Part shown: piece after piece, positions 1 through 6,551 of the stretch
Layout of the letters: every line of letters begins with the position of its first letter
Numbering within the stretch: position 1 is the stretch's first letter
Origin: CANKHA01 sp035699705
GTDB lineage: Bacteria; Pseudomonadota; Alphaproteobacteria; Rhizobiales; Xanthobacteraceae
Assembly (NCBI GenBank): GCA_035699705.1
Contig: DASSPI010000095.1
Coordinates: forward strand, 26,821-90,820
Direction of reading: 5' to 3'
DNA: 64,000 bases
Translations under genes and position numbers: made by a program
Notes under the pieces: model-generated
What the model was told of the DNA's origin: nothing
The model's input: only the letters and a program-made list of their open reading frames with translations
Databases searched by the model: none

Positions 1-1
1 C

Positions 2-172
2 AACCGCCACGGCGGCCTGAAGCGGCAGATGATCTACCTCCGCGGCAAGGAGCTCGCGTCGATGTACGCGACCTGCGATTCCCCCACGCAAGTTGCCGGC
101 AGCGGCAGCAATGTGGGCCGGACCCGCAGCGCGGACGGGACATTGTTCGCCCGCGCGCGAAAGCCTATGTAA
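2..172 (+). CDS. 3' end of an unidentified gene (5' end off window)
   Basis: An open frame enters from the left edge and reads 56 codons to a TAA at 170-172. The visible C-terminus runs from an Asn-Arg-His-Gly-Gly start through a motif YLRGKELASMYATCDSP to a Ser/Gly/Arg-rich tail ending in Lys-Pro-Met. The first half looks like a folded protein (regular mix of hydrophobic and charged residues), which is why I list it, but I do not recognise the family. The reading frame has no start inside the window that would give a sensible protein, so it must begin upstream. It lies 79 bases before the next small gene on the same strand. It could also be a chance open frame in GC-rich DNA. Confidence 0.4.
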   Translation, partial: NRHGGLKRQMIYLRGKELASMYATCDSPTQVAGSGSNVGRTRSADGTLFARARKPM

Positions 173-250
173 GGGCGAGCCCCGCCTCGAATTCCCCCTT
201 CCGAGCGGAAACCACAGGCGAGGGTTCAGCGCGGCTTGCTGTCGCGCTGA

Positions 251-436
251 ATGCAGGAGCCGCAGGAGGGCGCCTTGCCGAATACCGCGCTCGCTTCTTC
301 CGGGCGGTTGTCGCCTGTCCTTGCCGTCTCGGCTGCCTTGGCCGTTCTGCTTGGCAGCGCCGCCACGCTGTGGGCCTATTACGGCACCGCGGTGTTCTAT
401 GAGATGATCGCGGCCGGCCTGGCCTACTGCTTCTAG
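251..436 (+). CDS. small conserved-looking membrane protein (61 aa)
   Basis: A 61-residue protein with a polar N-terminus (about residues 1-20) followed by one long hydrophobic stretch from about residue 22 to the end, ending in the aromatic-rich segment AVFYEMIAAGLAYCF. The stop is 25 bases upstream of the SCO1 start on the same strand, so the two are probably cotranscribed. I recall similar short proteins with the VFYEMI-type ending next to SCO1/SenC genes in Rhizobiales, but no function is known to me. The start codon is uncertain because there are few alternatives and no strong ribosome-binding site. The position beside a copper chaperone suggests, but does not show, a link to oxidase assembly. 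Confidence 0.6.
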   Translation: MQEPQEGALPNTALASSGRLSPVLAVSAALAVLLGSAATLWAYYGTAVFYEMIAAGLAYCF

Positions 437-461
437 CTATCCGGACAACGGGACCTGAACG

Positions 462-1058
462 ATGACGGCGCAGGCATCGCGTCTCATTCTCATCATCGCG
501 GCCTTCGTGGCCGGCCTGGTGCTCTGCCTGGGCGTGGTGCTGCTCGTGGCGCAACGCGGCAGCGTGCCGGCGCCGCAGGCGTCCGCGGTTGGCGGGCCGT
601 TCAAGCTCATCGACCAGAACGGCCGCCCGGTGACCGAACAGGACGTGAAGGGAAAGCCCTTCCTCGTCTTCTTCGGCTTCACGCATTGTCCGGACGTCTG
701 CCCCACCACGCTGTTCGATATTTCCGAAGTCTTCCGCAACCTAGGACCGGATGCCGATCGCGCCGCGGCGCTGTTCGTCACGGTGGATCCGGAGCGCGAT
801 ACGCCCGAGGCGATAAAGAATTACCTGTCCAGCTTCGATCCGCACTTGCGTGGACTGACCGGCGACGAGGCGGCGGTGGATGGCGTGATCAGGGCTTATC
901 GCGCCTATGCCCGAAAGGTGCAGAACCCGGACGGCAGCTACACCATGGACCACACCGCGCTGGTTTATCTGATGGACAAGGAAGGCCGCTTCGTCGCGCC
1001 GTTCAATCTCAAGCGGCGGCCGGAAGATTCGGCGGCGGATTTGCGGCGCTATTTCTAG
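462..1058 (+). CDS. senC: SCO1/SenC family copper chaperone
   Basis: A 198-residue, membrane-anchored thioredoxin-fold protein that delivers copper to the CuA centre of cytochrome c oxidase subunit II. Residues about 8-30 form a single N-terminal transmembrane anchor; the rest is periplasmic. The copper site is visible as the CxxxC motif Cys76-Pro-Asp-Val-Cys80 inside FGFTHCPDVCP and the distal His164 in MDHTALVYL. The VDPERDTPE segment is typical of the family. Length matches the usual ~200 residues. It follows the small membrane protein at 251-436. The oxidase genes it would serve (33905 onward) are about 33 kb away, so it is not part of their operon. Confidence 0.95.
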   Translation: MTAQASRLILIIAAFVAGLVLCLGVVLLVAQRGSVPAPQASAVGGPFKLIDQNGRPVTEQDVKGKPFLVFFGFTHCPDVCPTTLFDISEVFRNLGPDADRAAALFVTVDPERDTPEAIKNYLSSFDPHLRGLTGDEAAVDGVIRAYRAYARKVQNPDGSYTMDHTALVYLMDKEGRFVAPFNLKRRPEDSAADLRRYF

Positions 1059-1136
1059 CCGCGCCGCCGGCCACGCGGGGTAGCGCCAAACCCACTGGAA
1101 CCCCTCGGCAATTCGTCTATAAGCGGGCGGCGATCG

Positions 1137-1285
1137 CGCGCGATCAGCAAAAGTGCTACGGGTTTTGCGGAAGCAATCAAGCTTGCGCAGATTGCGTAGA
1201 CTTATCTGCGGCTCGCGCGCTAACTTATTAAAGCGGCGCATGATCTTATCGGCGAACCGGTTCCCACTTCGCCGGATCATGCGCT
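1137..1285 (+). repeat. dispersed intergenic repeat, copy 1 (palindromic end)
   Basis: A ~149-base element that recurs with high identity at 6410-6551 in the same orientation. It ends in a long inverted repeat: GCGCATGATC at 1236-1245 pairs with GATCATGCGC at 1275-1284, enclosing AACCGGTTCCCACTTCGCC. The palindromic part has the look of a very common Rhizobiales element (GCATGATC...AACCGGTTCCCACTT...GATCATGC). The other half carries AAGCTTGCGCAGATTGCG, a fragment of which appears again at 3911-3944 on the minus strand. The element fills most of the gap between senC and the next gene. Confidence 0.85.
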
Positions 1286-1301
1286 AGCCGGGCCGAGCCG
1301 A

Positions 1302-2216
1302 ATGCATTTTTCCCTGACCGCCGCCGCAAGCCCTCGCGCGACCCCACGCGGACGCCGCCATGGCGCGCTGATGGCGGGCCTGTTGGCCGGCGGCCTGTTG
1401 CTGGCGGATGCGCAAGCCAGCCGTGCCGCCGCCCAGGCCAATCCCGGCATCGGCGTTGCGATCCCCGGCTTCTGGGACGCGAAGCGGCGGCCCGAGCGGC
1501 CCGACCTGTCGCGGCTGACCGGCATCCGCTTCCTGACCGAAGTCGACTACCCGCCCTTCAATTACGCCGGGCCGGACGGCAACCCGGCCGGCTTCAACGT
1601 CGATCTTGCGCGCATGATCTGCGAGGAGATCAAGGTCCAATGCACGATCCAGATGCGCCGCTTCGACACGCTGCTGGATGCGCTCGCGGTCAATCAGGGC
1701 GACGCGGTAATCGCGTCCATCGCGGCCACGCCGGAAACGCGCAAGCGCGTCGATTTCAGCGACCCTTACTACCGCACGCCCGCACGCTTCGTGGCGAAGC
1801 GGGAGACGCCGATCGAGGAAGTCTGGCCGGAAAAGCTCGAGGGCCGCAGGGTCGCAGTGGTCGCCGGGACCGCGCATGAAGCCTATCTGCGCGCGCTGTT
1901 CACCGAAGTCGAGGTGAAGCCCTATCACACGGCCGAGGCCGCGCGCGACGCCCTGCGGCGGGGCGAAGCCGAGCTGCTGTTCGGCGACGGCATCTCGCTT
2001 GCCTTCTGGCTGAACGGCACCGACTCCGCCAACTGCTGCGTCTTTCGCGGCGGCCCCTTCATGGAGAGCCGTTATTTCGGCGAAGGCATCGGCGTCGCCG
2101 TGCGCCGCGGCAACGACCTCTTGCGCCAGGCGCTGAACTGGGCCCTTTTCCGGCTGTGGGAGCAGGGCAAGTTCACCGACCTCTGGCTGCGTTATTTCCC
2201 GATCAGCCCTTATTGA
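1302..2216 (+). CDS. periplasmic substrate-binding protein, amino-acid (SBP_bac_3) family
   Basis: A 304-residue extracytoplasmic binding protein of the family-3 (polar amino acid) type. A basic n-region (RGRRHG) and hydrophobic core MAGLLAGGLLLADAQ form a signal peptide ending near residue 43. The mature part starts with ITGIRFLTEVDYPPFNY-like sequence, then GFNVDLARMICEEI, and ASIAATPETRKRVDFSDPYY, all diagnostic of the periplasmic amino-acid-binding fold. No ABC permease or ATPase is nearby; the stop TGA overlaps the lysK start by one base (TGATG), so it is translationally coupled to a tRNA synthetase instead. An alternative start at 1371 would still leave a signal peptide. The ligand cannot be told from sequence. 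Confidence 0.88.
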   Translation: MHFSLTAAASPRATPRGRRHGALMAGLLAGGLLLADAQASRAAAQANPGIGVAIPGFWDAKRRPERPDLSRLTGIRFLTEVDYPPFNYAGPDGNPAGFNVDLARMICEEIKVQCTIQMRRFDTLLDALAVNQGDAVIASIAATPETRKRVDFSDPYYRTPARFVAKRETPIEEVWPEKLEGRRVAVVAGTAHEAYLRALFTEVEVKPYHTAEAARDALRRGEAELLFGDGISLAFWLNGTDSANCCVFRGGPFMESRYFGEGIGVAVRRGNDLLRQALNWALFRLWEQGKFTDLWLRYFPISPY

Positions 2217-3853
2217 TGAGCATGAGTGAAACGGTAGCCACGCCGAGCCTGCGCGAGATCGCCGAAACCTCCACGGCTTGGCCGTTCGAGGAAGCCAGGA
2301 AGATCATTGCGCGGCTCAAGCGCAAGCCGAAGGATGAGGTGATCTTCGAGACCGGCTATGGCCCTTCGGGCCTGCCGCATATCGGCACCTTCGGCGAGGT
2401 CGCGCGCACCACCATGGTGCGCCACGCCTTCCGCGTCCTCACCGACGACAAGATCAAGACGCGGCTGGTCGCCTTTTCCGACGATATGGATGGACTGCGC
2501 AAGGTGCCGGACAATGTGCCGAACCAGCAGTTGCTGGCGAAGCATCTCGGCAAGCCGCTGACGCAGGTGCCCGATCCGTTCGGCACGCATCCGAGCTTCG
2601 GCGAGCACAACAACGCGCGGCTGCGCGCCTTCCTCGATCACTTCGGCTTCGAATACGAATTCATGTCGTCGACGCAATGCTACACCTCGGGGCGCTTCGA
2701 CGAGGCCCTGCTGAAGGTGCTGGAGCGCTTCGACAAGGTGATGGCGATCATGCTGCCGTCGTTGCGCGAGGAGCGGGCGCAGACCTATTCGCCCTTCCTG
2801 CCGATCGACGCCAAGACCGGGGTGGTGCTGCAGGTGCCGGTCACCGCGCATGACGCCAGGGCGGGCACCATTACCTACGAAGATACCGATACCAAGCAAT
2901 CCGTGACCACGCCGGTCACCGGCGGGCGCTGCAAGCTGCAATGGAAGCCGGATTGGGCCATGCGCTGGATCGCGCTCGGCGTCGATTACGAGATGGCGGG
3001 CAAGGACCTGATCGACTCGGTGAAACTTTCGGGCGAAATCTGCAAGGCGCTCGGCGGCATGCCGCCGGAGGGATTCAATTACGAGCTGTTCCTGGACGAG
3101 AAGGGGCAGAAGATCTCCAAATCCAAGGGCAATGGGCTCACCATCGACGAATGGCTGCGCTATGCCTCGCCGGAGTCGCTCTCGCTGTTCATGTATCGCG
3201 AGCCGAAGGCGGCGAAGCGGCTTTACTTCGACGTGATCCCGCGCACGGTGGACGAATATCAACAGCATCTCGACGGCTACGCCCGGCAGGAGCCGAAGCA
3301 GCAGCTCTCCAATCCGGTCTGGCATATCCATGCCGGCAAGCCGCCGAAAGCGGATATGCCGATCACCTTCCAGATGCTGCTCACGCTGGTGTCGTCCTCC
3401 AACGCCGAGAATGCCGAAACCTTGTGGGGCTTCATCGGCCGCTATCGGCCCGGCGTCACGCCCAAGACGCATCCCAAGCTCGATGCGCTGGTCGGCTACG
3501 CGATCCATTATTTCCGCGACTTCGTGCTGCCCACCAAGAAATTCCGCGAGCCGACGGAAACCGAACGCGCAGCGCTGATCGATCTGCGCGACGCACTGGC
3601 GCAGCTGCCGGCGGAGGCGACCGCCGAGCAGATCCAGGACGTAGTTTATGAAATCGGCCGGCGGGAACCCTTCCTCGATCACAACAAAAAGGCCAAGGAC
3701 GGCAAACCCGGCGTTTCGCTCGACTGGTTCAACATGCTCTATCAGGTGCTGCTCGGGCAGGAAAAAGGCCCGCGCTTCGGCTCTTTCGTTGCCGTCTATG
3801 GGCTGACGAACACGATCGACATGATCGACGGCGCGCTGGCGAGATCGGCGTGA
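2216..3853 (+). CDS. lysK: lysyl-tRNA synthetase, class I
   Basis: A 545-residue class I lysyl-tRNA synthetase that charges tRNA-Lys with lysine in the cytoplasm, the archaeal-type enzyme also found in many alphaproteobacteria in place of class II LysS. The HIGH-like motif is SGLPHIGTFGE (His55) and the KMSKS-like motif is KISKSKGNG starting at Lys299. The start ATG at 2216 overlaps the stop of the upstream binding-protein gene by one base, and it gives the expected N-terminus MSMSETVATPSLREIA; an in-frame start farther upstream would lie within that gene. The stop codon sits inside the first copy of a 15-bp direct repeat (3841-3855) that flanks an inserted hairpin element. Confidence 0.97.
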   Translation: MSMSETVATPSLREIAETSTAWPFEEARKIIARLKRKPKDEVIFETGYGPSGLPHIGTFGEVARTTMVRHAFRVLTDDKIKTRLVAFSDDMDGLRKVPDNVPNQQLLAKHLGKPLTQVPDPFGTHPSFGEHNNARLRAFLDHFGFEYEFMSSTQCYTSGRFDEALLKVLERFDKVMAIMLPSLREERAQTYSPFLPIDAKTGVVLQVPVTAHDARAGTITYEDTDTKQSVTTPVTGGRCKLQWKPDWAMRWIALGVDYEMAGKDLIDSVKLSGEICKALGGMPPEGFNYELFLDEKGQKISKSKGNGLTIDEWLRYASPESLSLFMYREPKAAKRLYFDVIPRTVDEYQQHLDGYARQEPKQQLSNPVWHIHAGKPPKADMPITFQMLLTLVSSSNAENAETLWGFIGRYRPGVTPKTHPKLDALVGYAIHYFRDFVLPTKKFREPTETERAALIDLRDALAQLPAEATAEQIQDVVYEIGRREPFLDHNKKAKDGKPGVSLDWFNMLYQVLLGQEKGPRFGSFVAVYGLTNTIDMIDGALARSA

Positions 3854-4038
3854 GGGATGATCCGCACGATGTTTTCTTTTCCCTCTCCCGTGGGGAGAGG
3901 GTGGCGCACACGCAGACAAGTCTATGCAGTCTGCGCAAGCTTAACCGCGGTGTGCGCCGGGTGACTATCGATGGTCGGAACCCCCTCACACCGGCCCTCT
4001 CCCCACCGGGGAGAGGGAGAAGAGAGATCGGCGTGAGG
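3841..4038. repeat. hairpin repeat element with 15-bp flanking direct repeat
   Basis: Two strong hairpins (CCCTCTCCC/GGGAGAGGG at 3881-3901 and CCCTCTCCCC/GGGGAGAGGG at 3995-4017, each with a 3-base loop) bound an element that resembles one at 8255-8363, sharing GACTATCGA and CCCCTCAC between the hairpins. Its middle (3911-3944) carries, on the minus strand, a fragment of the other repeat family seen at 1137 and 6410. The perfect 15-base sequence GAGATCGGCGTGAGG occurs at 3841-3855 and again at 4024-4038, exactly flanking the element, and includes the lysK stop codon. This looks like a target-site duplication. Confidence 0.8.
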
Positions 4039-4050
4039 CGCGGCCGCTAG

Positions 4051-4803
4051 ATGTTTTCCCTCGGCGTCCTCGGCGCGGCCATCTTCCTTTCGTCTTTTAT
4101 CTCCGGCGTCTTCAACATGGCCGGCGGCATGATCCTGCTGGGCGTGCTGCTGGTTTTCTTCGACGTCTCCACCGGGATGATCCTGTTCTCCATCCTGTCG
4201 GCGGCAAGTAACATCTGGCGCGTCGTGACGTGGTGGAAACACATCAACTGGCCGATCTGGTTTCAGTACACGCTCGGCGCATTAGTCGCCTTGCTCGCGC
4301 TGCGCTACATCGCTTTCCTGCCGAGCAAGGCGCTTGTCTATCTGCTGCTCGGCTTGATGCCCTGGATGGTGGAGCTGCTGCCGCGAAATTTTCATCCCAG
4401 CATCCAATGGCGCGGGGTGCCGATACTGACGGGCGTGACGACGACGTCGATCCAGCTCATGGCCGGCAACGGCGGCATGTTCATGGACATATTTTTTCAG
4501 AAGAGCGAGGTCGGCCGCCACGCCACGATCGCCACCAAGTCCTTCTGTCAGAGCGTGGGCAACCTGATGCGGATCTTCTATTTCGGCACGCTCGCCGGAA
4601 TAGAAGACGCCATCCCCCTGTGGTTTTTCATTCCTGCCGCGGTGCTGGCCATCGCCGGCACCATGCTGGCGCCGCTGGTGGTCAACCGCATGACCGACCA
4701 CAGCTTCCGCCAATGGACGCGCAAGCTGATCTTCCTGGTCAGCGCCGTTTATCTGGCGCGCGCGGCTTGGCTTTACTGGGCGCAGTGGGGCTCGGGCTTG
4801 TAG
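4051..4803 (+). CDS. TauE/SafE family membrane permease
   Basis: A 250-residue integral membrane protein of the TauE/SafE (sulfite/organosulfonate exporter) superfamily. It has about seven to eight hydrophobic helices, with the family-typical Gly-rich first helix (SSFISGVFNMAGGMILLGVLL) and a second half starting near GVPILTGVTTTSIQLMAGNGGMF. Members move sulfite, sulfoacetate or other anions; the substrate here is unknown. The start ATG lies just after the 15-bp repeat that flanks the element at 3856-4023, so before that insertion lysK and this gene were probably about a dozen bases apart. Its last 65 bases overlap, antisense, the 3' end of the converging gene at 4739. Confidence 0.88.
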   Translation: MFSLGVLGAAIFLSSFISGVFNMAGGMILLGVLLVFFDVSTGMILFSILSAASNIWRVVTWWKHINWPIWFQYTLGALVALLALRYIAFLPSKALVYLLLGLMPWMVELLPRNFHPSIQWRGVPILTGVTTTSIQLMAGNGGMFMDIFFQKSEVGRHATIATKSFCQSVGNLMRIFYFGTLAGIEDAIPLWFFIPAAVLAIAGTMLAPLVVNRMTDHSFRQWTRKLIFLVSAVYLARAAWLYWAQWGSGL

Positions 4804-5359
4804 GATCGGGTCCGAAGCGCGGCTCGCCGAGAAGCTCGACCTTGCCGTCGAGGCCGATCAGCCCGGTCTCTACCTCCACGTCGGGAAGCCGTTCCGCCAT
4901 CTGGCGGCGGAATTCCTGCAGCGCGTAACGATGCGTCTCGGTTTCGATCAGCTTGTCGCTGCTCTTGGTGAGGCCATAGGCGATCTTCATCGCCGCGCAG
5001 CCGCGGTGGTTGAGCGCGATGACCTTGCGGGTCTGCTGCCAGGTCGTGGCGGACATCAGCGTTTCCCAGAAAGCCTGGCGCGACGCCTGGTATTGTTCCG
5101 CGACCAGCCCGATGGCCGCGCCTTCCACTTCGACCGGCTGGTATTTGCCCGTCAGCTGGCGGCCTTTCATGTAGTTATTGGCGTGTTGCCAGACGTGCGG
5201 CTCGTTGCAGATCAAGAGCAGCGCCTTCATTTCCGCCGCCGGAATCGGCGCCGCGGCGGCCCAAAGAGGAAAAGCCCCGGCGAGACCGGCCCCGCCTGCC
5301 AATTGCAGGAAGCGGCGGCGATGCAGCTGGCAAGCGCAAGATTGAAATGGTGCGGACAT
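4739..5359 (-). CDS. Tat-exported carbonic-anhydrase-like protein (Pro_CA_2 type)
   Basis: A 206-residue protein with a twin-arginine signal (HRRRFLQLAGGAGLAGAF, residues 13-30), so probably exported folded. The body resembles the putative carbonic anhydrase family Pro_CA_2: Cys51 in LLICNEPHV and His118/Cys121 in LNHRGCAAMK mirror the Cys-His-Cys zinc triad of beta-carbonic anhydrases. The Asp-Arg catalytic dyad of classical beta enzymes is not present; Glu53 and His55 occupy those places. I chose the ATG at 5359 because it starts one base after the stop of the upstream S24 regulator and puts the Tat motif at the N-terminus. The C-terminal Pro/Lys-rich tail is antisense to the end of the TauE gene. 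Family assignment is from memory of the motif. Confidence 0.72.
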   Translation of the reverse strand: MSAPFQSCACQLHRRRFLQLAGGAGLAGAFPLWAAAAPIPAAEMKALLLICNEPHVWQHANNYMKGRQLTGKYQPVEVEGAAIGLVAEQYQASRQAFWETLMSATTWQQTRKVIALNHRGCAAMKIAYGLTKSSDKLIETETHRYALQEFRRQMAERLPDVEVETGLIGLDGKVELLGEPRFGPDPTSPSPTAPSKAKPRAPDKRR

Positions 5360-5360
5360 G

Positions 5361-5990
5361 CTATTGGCTTGCCCAGACGATGCGGGCGATCCACTCCACG
5401 TCGGAGATGGCGAGCGTGCGGTCGGGATGCTCGGCATTGATCGATTGCAATTCGATGGTCTTTGATGTCCGCCGCTTCAACTCCTTCACCATCACCTCGT
5501 CCTTCTTCGTCTTGACCACGACGCGGTCGCCGCGGCGGATGGGCGCGCCGGGCGAGACGATGATCACGTCGCCGTCGCGGTAGACCGGAATCATGGAGTC
5601 GCCGGAAATTTCCAGCGCATAGGCGTGCTCGTCGTTGACGGCAGGGAAGGCGATCTCGTCCCAGCCCTTACCGACCGGAAAGCCGCCGTCGTCGAAATAG
5701 CCGCCCACGCCCGCTTCGGCAAAGCCGATCAAGGGCACCGCCTGAGTCGCGGCGCCGCCGTTTTCTGTGATCAGGCCCACGAAGCTATCGATCGTGGTGC
5801 CGGTGGCGGCGAGCGCCTTGGCGACCGACTCGGTCGATGGCCAGCGCGGGCGGCCATCCGGGGTGATGCGTTTGGAGCGGTTGAAGGTGGTGGGATCGAG
5901 GCCGGCGCGCTTGGCGAGCGCCGAAGCGGAGAGGCCCGAACGCGCGGCCAGCCGGTCGAGCGCGCTCCAGATCTGGGCGTGGGTCAGCAT
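5361..5990 (-). CDS. XRE/S24 family repressor with LexA-like peptidase domain
   Basis: A 209-residue regulator: an N-terminal helix-turn-helix (about residues 5-70, with SASALAKRAGLDPTTFNR) followed by a peptidase S24/LexA-like domain. The nucleophile is Ser132 in ISGDSMIPVYRDGDV and the lysine is probably Lys169 in EVMVKEL; Ala93-Gly94 in GFAEAGVGG could be the self-cleavage site. This is the layout of phage CI and LexA-like repressors, but no phage genes are near. It is followed after one base by the Tat-exported protein, so the two are coupled. Upstream is a -10 TATAAT directly followed by a perfect 17-base palindrome, the natural autoregulatory operator. Confidence 0.9.
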   Translation of the reverse strand: MLTHAQIWSALDRLAARSGLSASALAKRAGLDPTTFNRSKRITPDGRPRWPSTESVAKALAATGTTIDSFVGLITENGGAATQAVPLIGFAEAGVGGYFDDGGFPVGKGWDEIAFPAVNDEHAYALEISGDSMIPVYRDGDVIIVSPGAPIRRGDRVVVKTKKDEVMVKELKRRTSKTIELQSINAEHPDRTLAISDVEWIARIVWASQ

Positions 5991-6012
5991 GGGCGCGGCC
6001 TCGATTTCGAGA

Positions 6013-6037
6013 CTATTATCCGATAATAGGAATTATA
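6013..6037 (-). promoter_or_regulatory. promoter -10 box and palindromic operator of the S24 repressor operon
   Basis: On the minus strand a perfect TATAAT lies at 6037-6032, followed two bases later by CTATTATC-G-GATAATAG (6029-6013), an 8-bp perfect inverted repeat with one central base. The palindrome covers the expected +1 region, 23 bases upstream of the repressor ATG at 5990. A weak -35 (TGGACG-like) sits about 15-16 bases upstream of the -10. AT-rich palindromes at this place in GC-rich DNA are typical of repressor binding sites, so autoregulation is likely. Confidence 0.7.
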
Positions 6038-6083
6038 GCCCGAAAGCGCGCGCGTCCAGCTTTTTCTCGGGCTTTATGCCGGT

Positions 6084-6371
6084 TCAGGCGGGCGGCGGCC
6101 GCTCCCGCGGCGCCCTGGCCAGACGCACGATCAGCCAGATCGGGATGACGATGGCCGCGCCAAGCAGGAAATAGCGCCAGAGCCAGACCACCAGGTCGAA
6201 ACCCATGTCCCAGAGATGCAGGAACAGCCGGCGCACGCTCTGGATGATGTTCCACGGATCGAAGCCGATCGCGTGCATCACGACGCCGACCAGGATCGAC
6301 AGCAGCACAAGACGGCCAAGCACCGCCAGCGGCGGACCGCCCAGAAAACGGCTGACATAGTCGTTCGTCAT
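6084..6371 (-). CDS. DUF6460 family small membrane protein
   Basis: A 95-residue protein with two hydrophobic segments (about residues 14-36, LAVLGRLVLLSILVGVVMHA, and 60-85, VVWLWRYFLLGAAIVIPIWL) and the conserved start DYVSRFLGGPPLAVL. I recognise the pattern as DUF6460, a Rhizobiales membrane protein of unknown function that databases sometimes mislabel as integrase. The ATG at 6371 is preferred over the one 18 bases upstream because a GGAGAG ribosome-binding site sits just before it. It lies between the repressor promoter region and repeat copy 2, and is not obviously part of an operon. Confidence 0.8.
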   Translation of the reverse strand: MTNDYVSRFLGGPPLAVLGRLVLLSILVGVVMHAIGFDPWNIIQSVRRLFLHLWDMGFDLVVWLWRYFLLGAAIVIPIWLIVRLARAPRERPPPA

Positions 6372-6409
6372 GACACTCTCCCTCTGCAATTTCGTATATC
6401 ACGATTACG

Positions 6410-6551
6410 CGCGCGATCAGCCAGCGGTTTTGCGGAAAGCAATCAAGCTTGCGCAGATTGCGTACACTTATCTGCGGTTCGCGCGCTTACTTGTTAACTT
6501 GGCGCATGATCCTACCGGCGAACCGGTTCCCACTTCGCCGGATCATGCGCT
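6410..6551 (+). repeat. dispersed intergenic repeat, copy 2
   Basis: A ~142-base near-identical copy of the element at 1137-1285, same orientation. Its terminal inverted repeat is GCGCATGATCC (6502-6512) pairing with GGATCATGCGC (6540-6550), an 11-bp perfect stem. The right end runs into the ligase gene: the ligase stop codon (TGA, plus-strand 6543-6545) lies within the palindrome, so the repeat has replaced the original 3' end of that gene. Confidence 0.85.

Noticed and set aside
2210..3919. A 569-codon minus-strand frame opposite lysK
   Set aside because: Complement of a complete class I LysRS with HIGH and KMSKS motifs.
3881..4017. CRISPR or phage array from repeated CCCTCTCCC hairpins
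   Set aside because: Only two hairpins per element, inverted rather than direct, with no regular spacers and no cas genes.
5361..5990. S24 repressor as a sign of a prophage
   Set aside because: No integrase, structural, lysis or replication genes nearby; neighbours are ordinary chromosomal genes.
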